Shown: positions 35,620-45,899 of the stretch, in pieces
Position numbering within the stretch: the first letter of the stretch is position 1
Layout of the letters: each line of letters opens with the position of its first letter
From: Eupeodes corollae
Lineage: Eukaryota; Arthropoda; Insecta; Diptera; Syrphidae
Direction: 5' to 3'
Length of the DNA: 64,000 nt
Assembly (NCBI RefSeq): GCF_945859685.1
Contig: NC_079147.1
Location: forward strand, 180,155,174-180,219,173
Program-made: the position numbers and the translations under genes
Notes under the pieces: model-generated
Seen by the model: only the letters and a program-made list of their open reading frames with translations
What the model was told of the DNA's origin: nothing
The model's database searches: none

Positions 35620-38600
35620 TAGAAAAGCTTTATAGCGATTATGTAAGAGCCATTTTGTCGCATTGAGAAAAAAGATTAGGTCTCTAATCTTTGTCTCAGA
35701 TAGCTCATCAAGTTCGTGAAAGAATGCTTTTCTAAAGTATTTCATTCTAGTGTTTGCCGAAGCAGGACGTTTGCAGAAAATGCAGGAAATGGATTATCGT
35801 TTCACTTTCTCTTTGGTGACTACAACTACGGCAAAAGGTGTTGTAGGAGATACCAAACTTCCCCGCATGAACTCCTATAGGCCAATGTCCGGTACGAACC
35901 GCAACAATCCTGGCTATGTCTTGTCTTGGCCTTCATAGAAGATCGTTTGTACGGGTTTTGTTATAGGTGGGGCATATATTCCTAGATATAATGCAGTTGG
36001 GTTAATTGCTCCACCTTCGGTTTGATTCAGTTTGGTAGATAGAAAAGATTTTACCCTTCATAGCATCAAGAGGAATGTTAACCATTTCCGCAAGTGAGCT
36101 ATGAAGGGCCGATCCTTGCCTGGCTAGCTCGTCAGCCCGTTCATTTCCCACGATACCACTATGGCCCGGAACCCAGATCAGGGTGACAACGAGGTTAATA
36201 TTCAGGCTCGCAAGCTCATCGCGACATTGCTGGACCAATTTAGATGAGGATATGACCGAGTTAATGGCTTTGACAGCTGCCTGACTGTCTGTAAAGATAG
36301 CCGCATTTCGGTTTTGGTTTGGGCTTTGTTTAAGATGCCTCCCTTATTGCCAGCAGTTCAGCCTGAAAAAACGCTAGCAAAGTCAGGAAGCCTAAAAGAT
36401 TAAGCTTCATTTAGGGACTCGGAAAAGATCCCACAACCAACTCCACACTCCATCTTTGAGCCTTCAGTAAAGATGGTTGTGTCGAAACCTATCGATACGA
36501 TGTCATCCTCCCAATCTTCTCTGGATGGGAAAATAACCTTAAAACCCTTACTAGGCTCAAAGTAGGAATGCAGTAGTCAGTGTCTACCGAGATAATATCT
36601 GAGGGAATCAATTTCGTTGTGTTGCTGTGACCATAAGGTTTTGACAACCAGCTGTTTGATTCCTTCAGCCTAATAGCGCTGCAGAAAACTATGTATTTAA
36701 TAAAAAGGTCGCTTGGTAGAAGATCCAAAATAACGTTTAAGGCATCCGTTGGGCAAGTACGCATGGCTCCTGTGGTGCCCACGCAAGCTGTTCTCTGAAC
36801 CTTCTTTAGCTTATTAATATTATAAGCTTTGCTCACAGCAGGCCACCACACAATCGAACCATATGTTAAGATTGTGCGTACTACGGCTGTGTGCGTCCAT
36901 AAAATCGTCCTCGACTGAAGTCCCCACTTTTTGCTGCAGGCGTAGAAGGCAACACAGGCCTTCTTAACCCGTATAATATTAAGTTTCTAGTTTAGTTTAG
37001 GGTCGTGTATAACTCCCAAATATTTTGCACTGGAAGACAATGACAGGATTTGACCGTTGAGTCGAGGTAGCGTGAAGGGCGGTACTTTAGTTTTGGTATT
37101 AAAGAGCAACAGTTCAGTGTTACTTTGGTTAACTCCAAGTCCACAGCACCTTCTATGTCTAGGAAGGTGGCAAGAGTAAATTCTTTATAATGGATTGTTT
37201 GTTCTACAGCACGCACTACTTCATGAAGGGCAGTCTCCGTAGATTTGCCCTTAAGATTAGCATGCTGAGAGCTTTCGAGAGGTCGTCCAACTAGGATATT
37301 TTTAATATGGTAATCAAGAATGCGGTCCAAGGTTTTAAGCACAAAAGATGTTAAGCTTATTGGTCTAAAATCCTTCGCGGATTCGTGACCTCGCCTACCC
37401 ACTTTCGGGATAAAAACTTCTTTGACCTGTCTCCATCACATGGGCACATGAGAGAAGGAGAACATCCTTTGAAAATTTGTTCCAGCCATGGAGCTGCCAT
37501 ATCATGCAACTTTTGAAGCATAACTGGCAGTATGCCATCCGTTCCTGGGGATTTATATGGAGAAAAAGTATTGATGGTCCACAAAATATTTTCTCTGGTT
37601 ATAACGCAATTGACTTGCTCCACATGAGCTACGTTTAGCTCTGTGATTTCAAGCGGTTCGGGGTTATCACTCTCGCAACCCGGAAAGTGCGTCTTCATCA
37701 GTAGCTCAAGAGATTCGGCTGGAGAGGCTGTCCAGGTTCCATCAATGTTCCTTCGATAAAACTTTGCTCAGCCTTGCGGAGCTTTAATGTCTTCGATTGA
37801 TTGACAGTATTCTCTCCAGCCTTGTCTTTTGGCTGATGACAGGGCTTGCGTGTAAATTTTAAAAGAGACTTTATACGTTTGGTAAAACTTATGTTTGTGG
37901 CAGATATTAAAAATTGTCCTCGTCATTTTCCTAAGACTAGTAAGTCCTTCATTCCACCAAGAAGGAAGGATTTTGAGGCTATATTTAACTGAGCAAGAGA
38001 CTCTAAAAGCTTTACCTATAGAAGTTTCAAAGGTTTCAGCTTTGATTCAAGGTCTCCTATCGATTCAGTGAGATTCAGTAAGTTGCTTAGTTTGGAATTA
38101 GCAATTTGACTGAATTTTGTCCAGTTAGTTCTTTTGGGATGAGGTAGAGGGTTTTTCGACTTGAAATTAATTTGAAAAAGAATTCACTTGTGATCCGAAA
38201 ACGAATTCAAAGGGAAAACTCTCCAATTCTCAACTTATAAATTACGGTTGTTAACTAAAGTAACATCAAGCACATCCTTCCATCCATCATAATTTTTCGA
38301 GCTCCGAAAGCCGAAAGTGGTAGTATTGCCTCTGTTACAAATGGTCATATTATTTCCAATAATAAAATCAAAAAGTGACTCACCTCGTTCTTGATCTCAG
38401 AACTTCCCCGAAGGGTATGCCGAGCATTTGCGTCGCCTCCGATCAGAAGGTTTGCCTTTTTGATGTTAGCTTCGGTTATGATTTTGCACACCTCCTCCGG
38501 AGGTGATGGTGCATTATGGGAAGAGTAAAAAGAGGCCAACAGCAAACCCTGTGTATTCTTATCTTCAAATCTGACAACTGTCAGATTGGGAGTGCTAAAA

Positions 38601-38860
38601 TTTGGACATAAGAAACCTTTTAAATGTTTCTTAGCTAAAATACAATTTCTGCGATTACGTTGGTCTTGATCTGCGGTTTTATAAAAGGGGTTGCATTGGT
38701 TGTCTTGGAGGCCTCACACCTTGAGGCCGTTTATCCTCGGTTCTTGGATAACGCCAATGTCGAAGTTTTCCTCCCTAAGGAAAACTCTTAGATTATCTGA
38801 AGCACACTTAGAGTGCTTTAGATTATTCTGCATGACCTTCAGCGCGTTTTTTAATTATTT
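35620..38860 (-). mobile_element. I/LOA-type non-LTR retrotransposon: endonuclease, RT, RNase H, Cys/His tail
   Basis: On the minus strand the domain order of an I-group LINE can be followed over ~3.2 kb. Endonuclease: MQNNLKHSKCASDNLR (about 38835), IGVIQEPRI, LLASFYSSHNAP and LIGGDANARHTLRGSSEIKNE (38345-38545). RT: ENILWTINTFSPYKSPGTDGILPVML (37450-37600), ESAKDFRPISLTSFVLKTLDRILDYHI and ESSQHANLKGKSTETALHEVV (37200-37402), then motif A decayed to ATFLDIEGAVD. Post-RT: IVWWPAVSKAYNINKLKKVQRTACVGTTGAMRTCPT (36740-36851). RNase H: LIWVPGHSGIVGNERADELARQGSAL (36100-36200) with its His and Asp. Then a CPA-type Cys/His tail and TRMKYFRKAFFHELDELSE near 35700. No ORF1 was seen. Frame changes make it inactive. 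Confidence 0.88.
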
Positions 38861-39670
38861 TTTATACAGTGATGTATAAGTTACAATAGAAACGAAGCAG
38901 GGTAACGTTCTGTATCGTTTTAGTATGTGTAAGCTTTTGTCAAGCTGAAATTTGTATGAAAAACATGGACGTTGAACATAGACGTTCTAAATTATGTTTT
39001 CAATACCTATTCAAAACCATATTAACACCACTTATAGTTAAGGCTTTAGGTGTAGAAAGAAACATCGAATTTTCTATTTTCTGTCTTTTATGTAATTGTA
39101 AGTTAAATGTTTTAACTTACATGATAAATTCATACAAATGCACGTTTTGGCGAAATATTAACCAAATTATTACGCAAGAAGTTTTACGAGCTCTGTCCAA
39201 AAAGTTTTCAAAACCACCCTGGACGTCCTGTCCGAAAAGAGGCCATGGAGACATCTAGAAAATACACAGAGAACTGTAGCGCCACCTCAAGTGACTTTGA
39301 AAAAGCCATCCAAAAAGTCCTAATTGGATTTCGGGGAGAAAGACTTTGTTGGGAATAAATGAAACAAATTCAAGTTTGCTTTAAATGTTTAATTCGACAA
39401 CTAAATTAGCATTTGATTTCATTTCATTTCATTCCATTTATATATAAGAACATTACTCAAAGAATATATATGTAAAAAGTGTTCCCCCTTTAAGTTAATA
39501 TAAGTTATATATATGTTAAGTATACATTTTGCAAGTACTAAATTCAACAGCCTTTAGATATAAAAGTCAGCACTTTTCTTAGAAAAAAAGGCTCTAATTA
39601 TGTACTCTTTAAATAAATTTGGAAGATAATGGCAATGGTGTGGATTTGTTTTCATGTGACTTGCAACATA
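38861..39670. other. Interval upstream of the I/LOA element
   Basis: No ORF1 of the element could be recognised here. An open frame at 38956-39258 (+, 100 codons) has no domain that I know. The remainder is AT-rich. Confidence 0.35.
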
Positions 39671-39728
39671 AAAAATAAATAGGTGGCGCAACAGTCCGTA
39701 TAGAACTAGGGCCTAGTGACCTTACGAG
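39671..39728 (-). mobile_element. SINE 3'-end fragment
   Basis: The plus strand carries aaaaataaataggtggcgca, then acagtccgta and aggcctag-type words that match the 3' end of the SINE at 17.39 kb. The tRNA-like head is missing, so the copy is 5'-truncated. Confidence 0.7.
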
Positions 39729-40378
39729 ATTATGAATATTCATGCGACGAATATTGTTTAATGGACCATATATTCTTTTGATAAATTCGTCATTTGTAAG
39801 CTTGACGTTATTTTTTTCTGGTATATAAGTTTCTAGAACTTGACATATTCTTCTGTTACATTTCTGTTAAGCTTCCCATCAATATTACTATTAGTTCTAA
39901 TATGATCTTTCCCTAGTTAAATACTCGTAACTTACAAATTATTGATAAAACAACAAGTCTACAATCAACAGAGTAATCATAAAAATTCCTATTGTAGCTT
40001 TTTAGCAACATGTAGCTTTTTTTAATTCTTCTATATAATCCATTGGTTGTTAAGACCACGCACCACTGTTTAAAAACATCTGATAAGTCAAAATTTTTCT
40101 TTGTCTTATCGCTAGAAGTATGCAAATTTAAATTATTTTATCAATAATTTATGACTGCTCGTTAGGAGTTGAGTAAAAGCTTTAATTTTAGAGTAGCATC
40201 ATTTAAAAGTTCAAATTTTTAATATAGAAATATTTCAAATGAATAAGTATTAAGCTAATAATCTACTTACTGATATTGAAAAAAAATACCTTACGACTTG
40301 CAATGTTTCTCTTTTTTGACAGAAGCTTTCTTTCCGTTGGATAATAAATTGGATCATGTGGGTTTTGCTGTTTGAAGA
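39729..40378. other. AT-rich spacer
   Basis: No features supported. Confidence 0.4.
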
Positions 40379-40613
40379 ATAAATAAATATATTAAGTAGA
40401 GCAACGTTCCGTTGAGACCTTGTAACTCTCAACCATTCCTGTGTGTCAGTAATGTTTTTAGGGATGAAGGGGACCTACAGCTTAAAGCCGAATCCGAGCG
40501 GCTAGTTTGAAAAAAAAAACACTTTTCATGACAATAATTACTCATGGAGGATTTGTCCCGTGACAAATAAAAAACTTTAGATGGCACAGGCAGGGATTGA
40601 ACACAAGACCTAT
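40379..40613 (-). mobile_element. tRNA-derived SINE, head partly lost
   Basis: The minus strand contains a B-box-like GTGTTCAATCCC (about 40593-40604), followed by the family body (gctgtaggtccccttcatcc, 40465-40484) and the 3' tail (ataaataaatat on plus at 40379). The A-box half is gone, and the sequence changes at 40613. The body aligns with the copies at 8.05 and 60.9 kb. Confidence 0.78.
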
Positions 40614-41070
40614 GGTGGTTGAAAACTTGAGTTTTATTCTAGATATTTGGTAGTTCCTTGGAATTGGAAAAATTCAATAAATATTTTGTTTATAGTTTTC
40701 AACTCAACACCATAGACTTTTAGCATGTAATTTGTAGGATTATCTATTAAGCTATTAAATTAATGATTTTTAAATTTAAACAAAATAATCAATCATTTTT
40801 CTCCTTTTCCCGAATGTTAAGGTTCGGAAGGGCATTCCTTAAAGATCTTGATGAACATTCCGAGATGAAAACCATCCTTTTGAAGTACATAGACCTTAAA
40901 AGTTTATGGTATTAAAACTAAGCTTTTCAGTGCTATTTGAGTAGTGCAGCAAGGGCAGTGACTCCCATCTCAACTTACCTATGAATCAATTTTAATAAAT
41001 AAGGTGTCAAAATTGTGCGAATTGTTTTTTTTTTAATGAATTGTTGAAAAATTTAACTTATTATTAAAAT
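40614..41070. other. Spacer, nothing recognised
   Basis: AT-rich, no coding support. Confidence 0.4.
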
Positions 41071-41192
41071 AAAAATGTGAAATACTGGGAAAGTAAGACA
41101 TCAATAGAAATGGTTTGTGTATTCGAATGAACTTATTGAATGCACAAACCATTGCTTTCGATAGGTTAGTTTCCCAGTATTTCATACTTTTT
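41071..41192. repeat. ~60 bp-arm imperfect inverted repeat (hairpin)
   Basis: The left arm 41071-41129 is nearly complementary to the right arm 41134-41192. The blocks tgaaatactgggaaa (41078-41092) and tttcccagtatttca (41170-41184) pair perfectly, as do aatggtttgtg (41109-41119) and cacaaaccatt (41143-41153). The loop is only a few nucleotides. Mismatches are scattered between these blocks. It could be a foldback or MITE remnant, or a transcribed hairpin such as a pre-miRNA or hpRNA. Pairing stops at both outer ends, so the arms are discrete. Confidence 0.75.
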
Positions 41193-41507
41193 GGGATGAG
41201 TTCTATGTTATGAGCTGTTATAGAATAAGCTACCATTCGGAATGTTTATGTAAGTAATCCATACCTTAGGGATCCCTCATAGCCTCATAATCCTAAGAGA
41301 AAAATTAAATATGCTTTTTAAAGTACTAAGGACCACTAGAATGGTAATTTTCTGGTTTTCACAGCCTGAAAAGTGAAAATGTTAAAAGCAGCTAGTGTTT
41401 CCATAGAATCAGTTCTGTAACTTTATAAAAGGCTTTAGCTTCATATATAAAATTAATCCTAAACTTTTTAACAAATTTTGGTCTACCTTAATTTCCGCAA
41501 GGGGACG

Positions 41508-41828
41508 TTAGTAGTTTTTGTAATCTATTAAAGCATTTAAATAACTTAAAGCTATATTTATTCCCTCATTTAATTGTGTACTGTCTTTGAGGTCCTTTTG
41601 GTCCATCTTGTGGTTCACCTTTAAGTTTTCTATTATTATAGTATATATTTGTTTTGGGCACACCTCACTGATAAAACAGGGATCACATTGACATTGCAAA
41701 CAAAGCTCCTCGAAACCATCTGCGTCAATCTCAAATAGAGATTGTTTCAACAGCCATGCCATGACATTTTCAACCTTTTTCAAGGTTAAAAAAATACTCA
41801 CACTTTGCCTGATAGCACATTAACAGAC
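41508..41828 (-). other. Open reading segment of unknown identity (possible exon or gene relic)
   Basis: The minus strand is open for about 105 codons between a stop near 41828 and TAA at 41508-41510. The first ATG is at 41762-41760, giving 84 residues beginning MAWLLKQSLFEIDADGFEE. The composition is globular (mixed hydrophobic and charged, with LCLQCQCDPC carrying three closely spaced Cys) and differs from the AT-driven random frames nearby. No conserved domain is recognised. A pyrimidine-rich stretch ending in AG lies just before the codon for VENVMAWLL (about 41775), so this could be a terminal exon or a decayed copy of a gene. No poly(A) signal was seen close downstream. Confidence 0.35.
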
Positions 41829-42100
41829 ATATAAAACAATAAATACAAAAATGTGCCACTAATTTATAAACAAATTTGAGTTAAAAATAAAAGTTGTTTA
41901 AACAATTTTTTATTGGTTCAGGCGCATGAAATTGTACGACCAAAAATACCAAAAATAATAAAATGTTTCTTCAGCTAAAACTGATTTTATTGTCAAATAT
42001 AAACATTTGTATAGGCTTATATTCACCTGTTTCTATAATAAAGTAAAGAATAGAATCAACATTTGTGTCTTAAATTTTAATTCAGTTTAAGCTTTGGCAG
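41829..42100. other. Upstream flank of the secreted-protein cluster
   Basis: AT-rich, non-coding, presumably containing regulatory sequence for the gene at 42164. No specific binding site is claimed. Confidence 0.3.
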
Positions 42101-42102
42101 AG

Positions 42103-42109
42103 TATAAAA
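42103..42109 (+). promoter_or_regulatory. TATA box of cluster gene 1
   Basis: TATAAAA lies 31 bp upstream of a CACAATC initiator-like element (42134) and 61 bp upstream of the ATG. The spacing and the following 'gtgttttcgacaca'-type leader are shared with the TATA boxes at 44879 and 46643. Confidence 0.85.
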
Positions 42110-42163
42110 GGATGGAAATAGGGTGTTTTTCGACACAATCAATTTGTTCACAAGAAGAATAAG

Positions 42164-42592
42164 ATGGCAGGAAAACTTAATTTGATGTTGGTATTGTTAG
42201 TGCTTATGGCAGTAATTGTTGCTTCCCAAGGGCCACCAAGGGGTGGACGTGGGCCACCAAGGGATCAACCAGGACCACCATGGGGTGCACCAGGACAAGG
42301 AAGAGGACGTGGACCTCCAGAAGGATTTGGACCTGGTAGACCTGGTGGACCTGGTGGACCTAGTGGACCTGGTGGACCTAATGGACCTAATAGACCTCGT
42401 GGACCTGGTGGACCTGAAGGAGATAAAGATTGTGGACCACAACGTAGACCACTAGAAGGACCAGCAAGATCAACAACTGAAGCCCCTTCATCGTCAACAA
42501 CAGAAGCTGCAACAATATCAACAACAGAAGCTGTAATATCATCAACAACAGAAGCTGTGACATCATCAACAACAGAAGCTGCACTTTTATAA
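42164..42592 (+). CDS. Secreted Gly/Pro-rich mucin-like protein, cluster gene 1 (142 aa)
   Basis: This is a small secreted protein of unknown but probably structural or adhesive role. Residues 1-23 (MAGKLNLMLVLLVLMAVIVA...) form a signal peptide that matches cluster gene 2 nearly residue for residue. Residues 24-88 are Gly/Pro/Arg-rich. Within them, about residues 60-85 read as Gly-Pro-X triplets (GPG GPS GPG GPN GPN RPR GPG GPE), collagen-like with one Gly-to-Arg break. A single Cys (Cys90) and an Arg-rich junction follow. Residues 103-142 are Ser/Thr/Ala-rich with five STTEA repeats, likely O-glycosylated. The gene has no intron. The ATG is the first after the TATA box and gives the signal peptide. 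It resembles dipteran salivary glue or mucin proteins in layout; no orthologue is named. Confidence 0.88.
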   Translation: MAGKLNLMLVLLVLMAVIVASQGPPRGGRGPPRDQPGPPWGAPGQGRGRGPPEGFGPGRPGGPGGPSGPGGPNGPNRPRGPGGPEGDKDCGPQRRPLEGPARSTTEAPSSSTTEAATISTTEAVISSTTEAVTSSTTEAALL

Positions 42593-42670
42593 ACAACCGA
42601 ATCATCATAGACAGCTTTGTATCTAAATTGATGACAAGAGCTTTTTAAAACTCAATTAATACCATAGTTA

Positions 42671-42676
42671 AATAAA
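42671..42676 (+). terminator. Poly(A) signal of cluster gene 1
   Basis: AATAAA lies 79 bp after the stop codon of the 142-codon gene, the expected position for mRNA 3' end formation. Confidence 0.7.
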
Positions 42677-42699
42677 AATGGTTGCACATTATAATAGCT

Positions 42700-44870
42700 T
42701 GTGTATCTTCACTTTAAGTGAAATTACTTAAAATAAATTATTTTATCTAATTGATTGTGATTTAAAAACATAACAGTTTTTTTTAACATTAAGTGGGTGT
42801 TGGAAAGAAATGTCCTCATACATTAGACATTTTAATCATCTTAGTAATCAGAAATTTTTTAAAGGATGCAGTTCAATACTTTCAGAAATTGACTAATTCT
42901 GACATTTTTGTGGGTCATTCAAAAAATATAAATCTATACGATCTGAAAAGTCATTGATTTGACAAGGAACGTCGTCGCCAATATTTACTTAAGGATTTTT
43001 CTCAAGACATCTCAGGTGGGATCTTCATAACAAAGTATGCCATTTACTAAAATGCCACTGAATCCTTAAAAGATGCTAAACAGATTCAGCTTTCAGAAAT
43101 GTATGTTTATATCTGTCGTAGATTTCCGGTAGATATTTAAACTGTTATTAGATATTGGCACAAAAGTGTGCTTTTTGAAAAACCTTTTGATCTTTTTTAT
43201 TTTCAATATCTCAGATTATTTTTAAAGAATTTCTTCTGAAATGAAAAAATCAAAATTTGTGGTTATATCTACAATCCCATTAATAAGATGCTGAAAGTCA
43301 AATGGGGTTTTGAAAACTTGATTAAATCAGAACTATTTTTTCAGGGTCTGATGCAGAAATGGAAAATATTTTTAAAATCCGAATGACATTTATATTTGAG
43401 TAAAACAAACGCATCTTGTAGTAGCGGAAATAGGCAAACACGTATATAACGAACCAGCATGGATGACTTGTCTGTTAAATAGTTCGCTTTGGTTTTTTAG
43501 CCATATTAAGATAAGCTTCTAAATTCGCCGAACGTTACAATTTCCATATATTTTCGACGGCCAGTCACCTATTTTTATAACTCACAAGTTTTCAGAATAA
43601 ACATATTTAAATAAAATAGTGCTTATTTTATTTTCTCTAACGGTGGAAGAATTGTTCAATTAACTTATGATTTTCCGAAAATCCTTTAAACTTCTACGAT
43701 GGACCCTGTGTCATAGAACAAAATGTACCTAAAGCTTATACATTCCTACACATCAGATGCTTAAGGTTGTTAATTCTATTTGTCAACTTAAGCCCTTAAG
43801 TATTTTTTTAGTTCGTACCGAAATCAATTAACCATTTTTAAACCACTTCAGTACTGTCTTTTTTACTTTATAGCAAATATCCCACAACGTTTCTAAGTCT
43901 TCAAAGTTAGATGATGATGTTAAACTACAAGAAAAGGCTTTAAATGTGCTCCTGAAATCATGTTTTTATTCGAATTTCGGTTTTTGGAACAAAACTTAAA
44001 AACAGTTTTCGAAAACTGTTAACCAAGCAGGATATATTAACTGTAACCATAGCTTTTTAAAACTGAGAATACTTCTTTCTAGCCTCAAACAGTTTTCCAG
44101 CCTAAGCTCCAATTTATGGCCATACGAAAGGTTTAATATTGTAATGAATAATACAATACTTTTTGTGTGAATCTTAAGAGCTTTAAGGAGGTGCAGTGGC
44201 CTCTACAGGATACAGGTATTTTGTTAGATATATAAGTGAACCTGTATTTCAGTTCAGTCTTTTAAGAAAAAACTTCAAAACTATTTTTTACATTTCCGAA
44301 TCCAAGGAGGTCTGAAAAATGATTCTTGGGTTAATGGGATTACTATACCTTGAGTTCACTTACTTCATAGATTCTTTGTAAAATATAAAAAGTTCCTTAT
44401 CCATTAATATCTTATTTCTTTGGAATGGGTTATATTTAAGATTTTATGTATCTAATCATCAAAATTGGCTGATCAGCTAAATCCATGAAACTTAGTTCAT
44501 TGGTTCTTGAAATCTGAAATTTTGTTTTCTTATCAAAGTGGCATCACTTCAAAAATTAATGTGAACCTCTTTAATTTGGTTTTAATCCCGGACTATAAAC
44601 AGCTGGAGCTAAAAAGATCAGTTATGCCGCATTTAAGAGAATTTCAAGCTAAATAAGTATCCATCTTCTCATTAACTTTATTTCATAACTAATCTTAGAT
44701 AATTCTATATGTATTTACATTTAAGAAATTTGCAGATGTCAATCAAAGAAAAATCTACGGCGTATGTGGTATCCCACCATAAATTTTTGTTATTTGAACA
44801 GAAAATAATCAATTGTTAATATATTTGATTTAACAGAAATAGAAAATAGAATCAATTAAATTCGAGATAT
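42700..44870. other. Spacer between cluster genes 1 and 2
   Basis: About 2.2 kb of AT-rich DNA with no coding region or mobile element that I can identify. Confidence 0.45.
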
Positions 44871-44878
44871 TTCTAGAG

Positions 44879-44885
44879 TATAAAA
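44879..44885 (+). promoter_or_regulatory. TATA box of cluster gene 2
   Basis: TATAAAA, 32 bp before a CACAGTC initiator-like word (44911) and 62 bp before the ATG. The leader 'gagtgtttttcggcacagtc' is closely similar to that of cluster gene 1. Confidence 0.85.
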
Positions 44886-44940
44886 AGACTGAAGTTTGAG
44901 TGTTTTTCGGCACAGTCAATCTTCTCACCAAAAGAATAAG

Positions 44941-45837
44941 ATGGCTGCAAAACTTCGATTAAGTTTGGTGCTAGTTGTGCTGATGATGGCAGTACTTGTT
45001 CAGTCCCAAGGACGACCAGGCGGAGGTAGAGGTGGTCCTGGAGGAACAGGTAGAGGTGGTCCTGGGGGACCAGGCAGAGGTGGTCCTGGAGGACCAGGCA
45101 GAGGTGGTCCTGGGGGACCAGGTAGAGGTGGCCCTGGGGGACCAGGTAGAGGTGGTCCGGGGGGACCAGGTAGAGACGGAGATGGACCTGGCAGACCAGG
45201 TGAAGGTGGACCGGGGAGACCAAGCAGACCAGGTGGACCAGGTATGGGTAGACCAGGAATGGGTGGACCAGGTATGGGTGGACCAGGTAAAGGTAGACCA
45301 GGTAATGGTGGACCTGGGGGACAACGACCTGGAGGACATGGTGGCGGAAAACCTCCATGTGGAAATGGTCCAAACAGAAGAACTACAACTGTTGCACCAA
45401 CAACTTCAACAATGGCCCCAACCACTGTAGTTCAAACAACACCAACAACTACAACGTCAACGACACAAGCCCCAACCACAACAACAACTACTACAACAAC
45501 ACAGGCCCCAACCACACCAACAACTACAACAACATCTTCAACAACAACAGAAGCTCCTACAACAACATCAACAACAACTACAACACAAGCTCCTACAACA
45601 ACATCAACTACAACAACAACAGAAGCTCCAACAACAACATCAACTACAACAACAACAGAAGCTCCTACAACAACATCAACTACAACAGAAGCTCCTACAA
45701 CAACATCAACAACTACTACAACTACAACAGAAGCTCCTACAACAACAACAGAAGCTCCTACAACAACAACAACTTCATCAACATCAACTGAAGCTTCTAC
45801 TACAACATCAAATCCTCTTATATCAGTGGATATATAA
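44941..45837 (+). CDS. Secreted silk/mucin-like protein, cluster gene 2 (298 aa)
   Basis: The signal peptide spans residues 1-24 (MAAKLRLSLVLVVLMMAVLVQSQG), close to that of gene 1. Residues 29-78 are about six copies of an octad GRGGPGGP (24 bp at DNA level). Residues 95-133 become pentads of GPGXX type (GPGMG, GPGMG, GPGKG, RPGNG, GPGGQ), the motif of elastic spider silks. A single Cys (Cys140) and a basic NRR junction precede the Thr-rich domain, residues 148-290, built of TTTTTEAPTTTS repeats with almost only Thr, Ala, Pro, Glu and Ser: a mucin domain. The N-terminal ATG at 44941 is chosen over upstream non-ATG starts because it begins the signal peptide. The gene is intronless. The protein is likely extracellular, glycosylated and adhesive; function is inferred only. 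Confidence 0.9.
   Translation: MAAKLRLSLVLVVLMMAVLVQSQGRPGGGRGGPGGTGRGGPGGPGRGGPGGPGRGGPGGPGRGGPGGPGRGGPGGPGRDGDGPGRPGEGGPGRPSRPGGPGMGRPGMGGPGMGGPGKGRPGNGGPGGQRPGGHGGGKPPCGNGPNRRTTTVAPTTSTMAPTTVVQTTPTTTTSTTQAPTTTTTTTTTQAPTTPTTTTTSSTTTEAPTTTSTTTTTQAPTTTSTTTTTEAPTTTSTTTTTEAPTTTSTTTEAPTTTSTTTTTTTEAPTTTTEAPTTTTTSSTSTEASTTTSNPLISVDI
45035..45180 (+). repeat. 24 bp tandem repeat coding GRGGPGGP
   Basis: About six head-to-tail copies of a 24 bp unit starting ggtagaggtggtcctggg, with few synonymous differences. It is likely to vary in copy number. Its GGN/CCN composition keeps several reading frames open on both strands. Confidence 0.8.
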
Positions 45838-45876
45838 TAAACAAGTTAAGCTCATTGGTGAAATAAATGAATACAA

Positions 45877-45882
45877 AATAAA
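45877..45882 (+). terminator. Poly(A) signal of cluster gene 2
   Basis: AATAAA, 40 bp after the TAA. A second AATAAA occurs at about 45861, so two sites are close together. Confidence 0.65.
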
Positions 45883-45899
45883 TGTTTGCAACGTTAGAG

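Noticed and set aside
42197..42608. Minus-strand and +2 frames over cluster gene 1
   Set aside because: Shadow frames of the same codon-repeat structure, with no own start context or domain.
44971..45430. Long open frames in several other frames and on the minus strand over cluster gene 2
   Set aside because: They result from the 24 bp and 15 bp repeats of GGN/CCN codons, which keep other frames open. None has a signal peptide or promoter, and only the frame from 44941 links to the TATA box.
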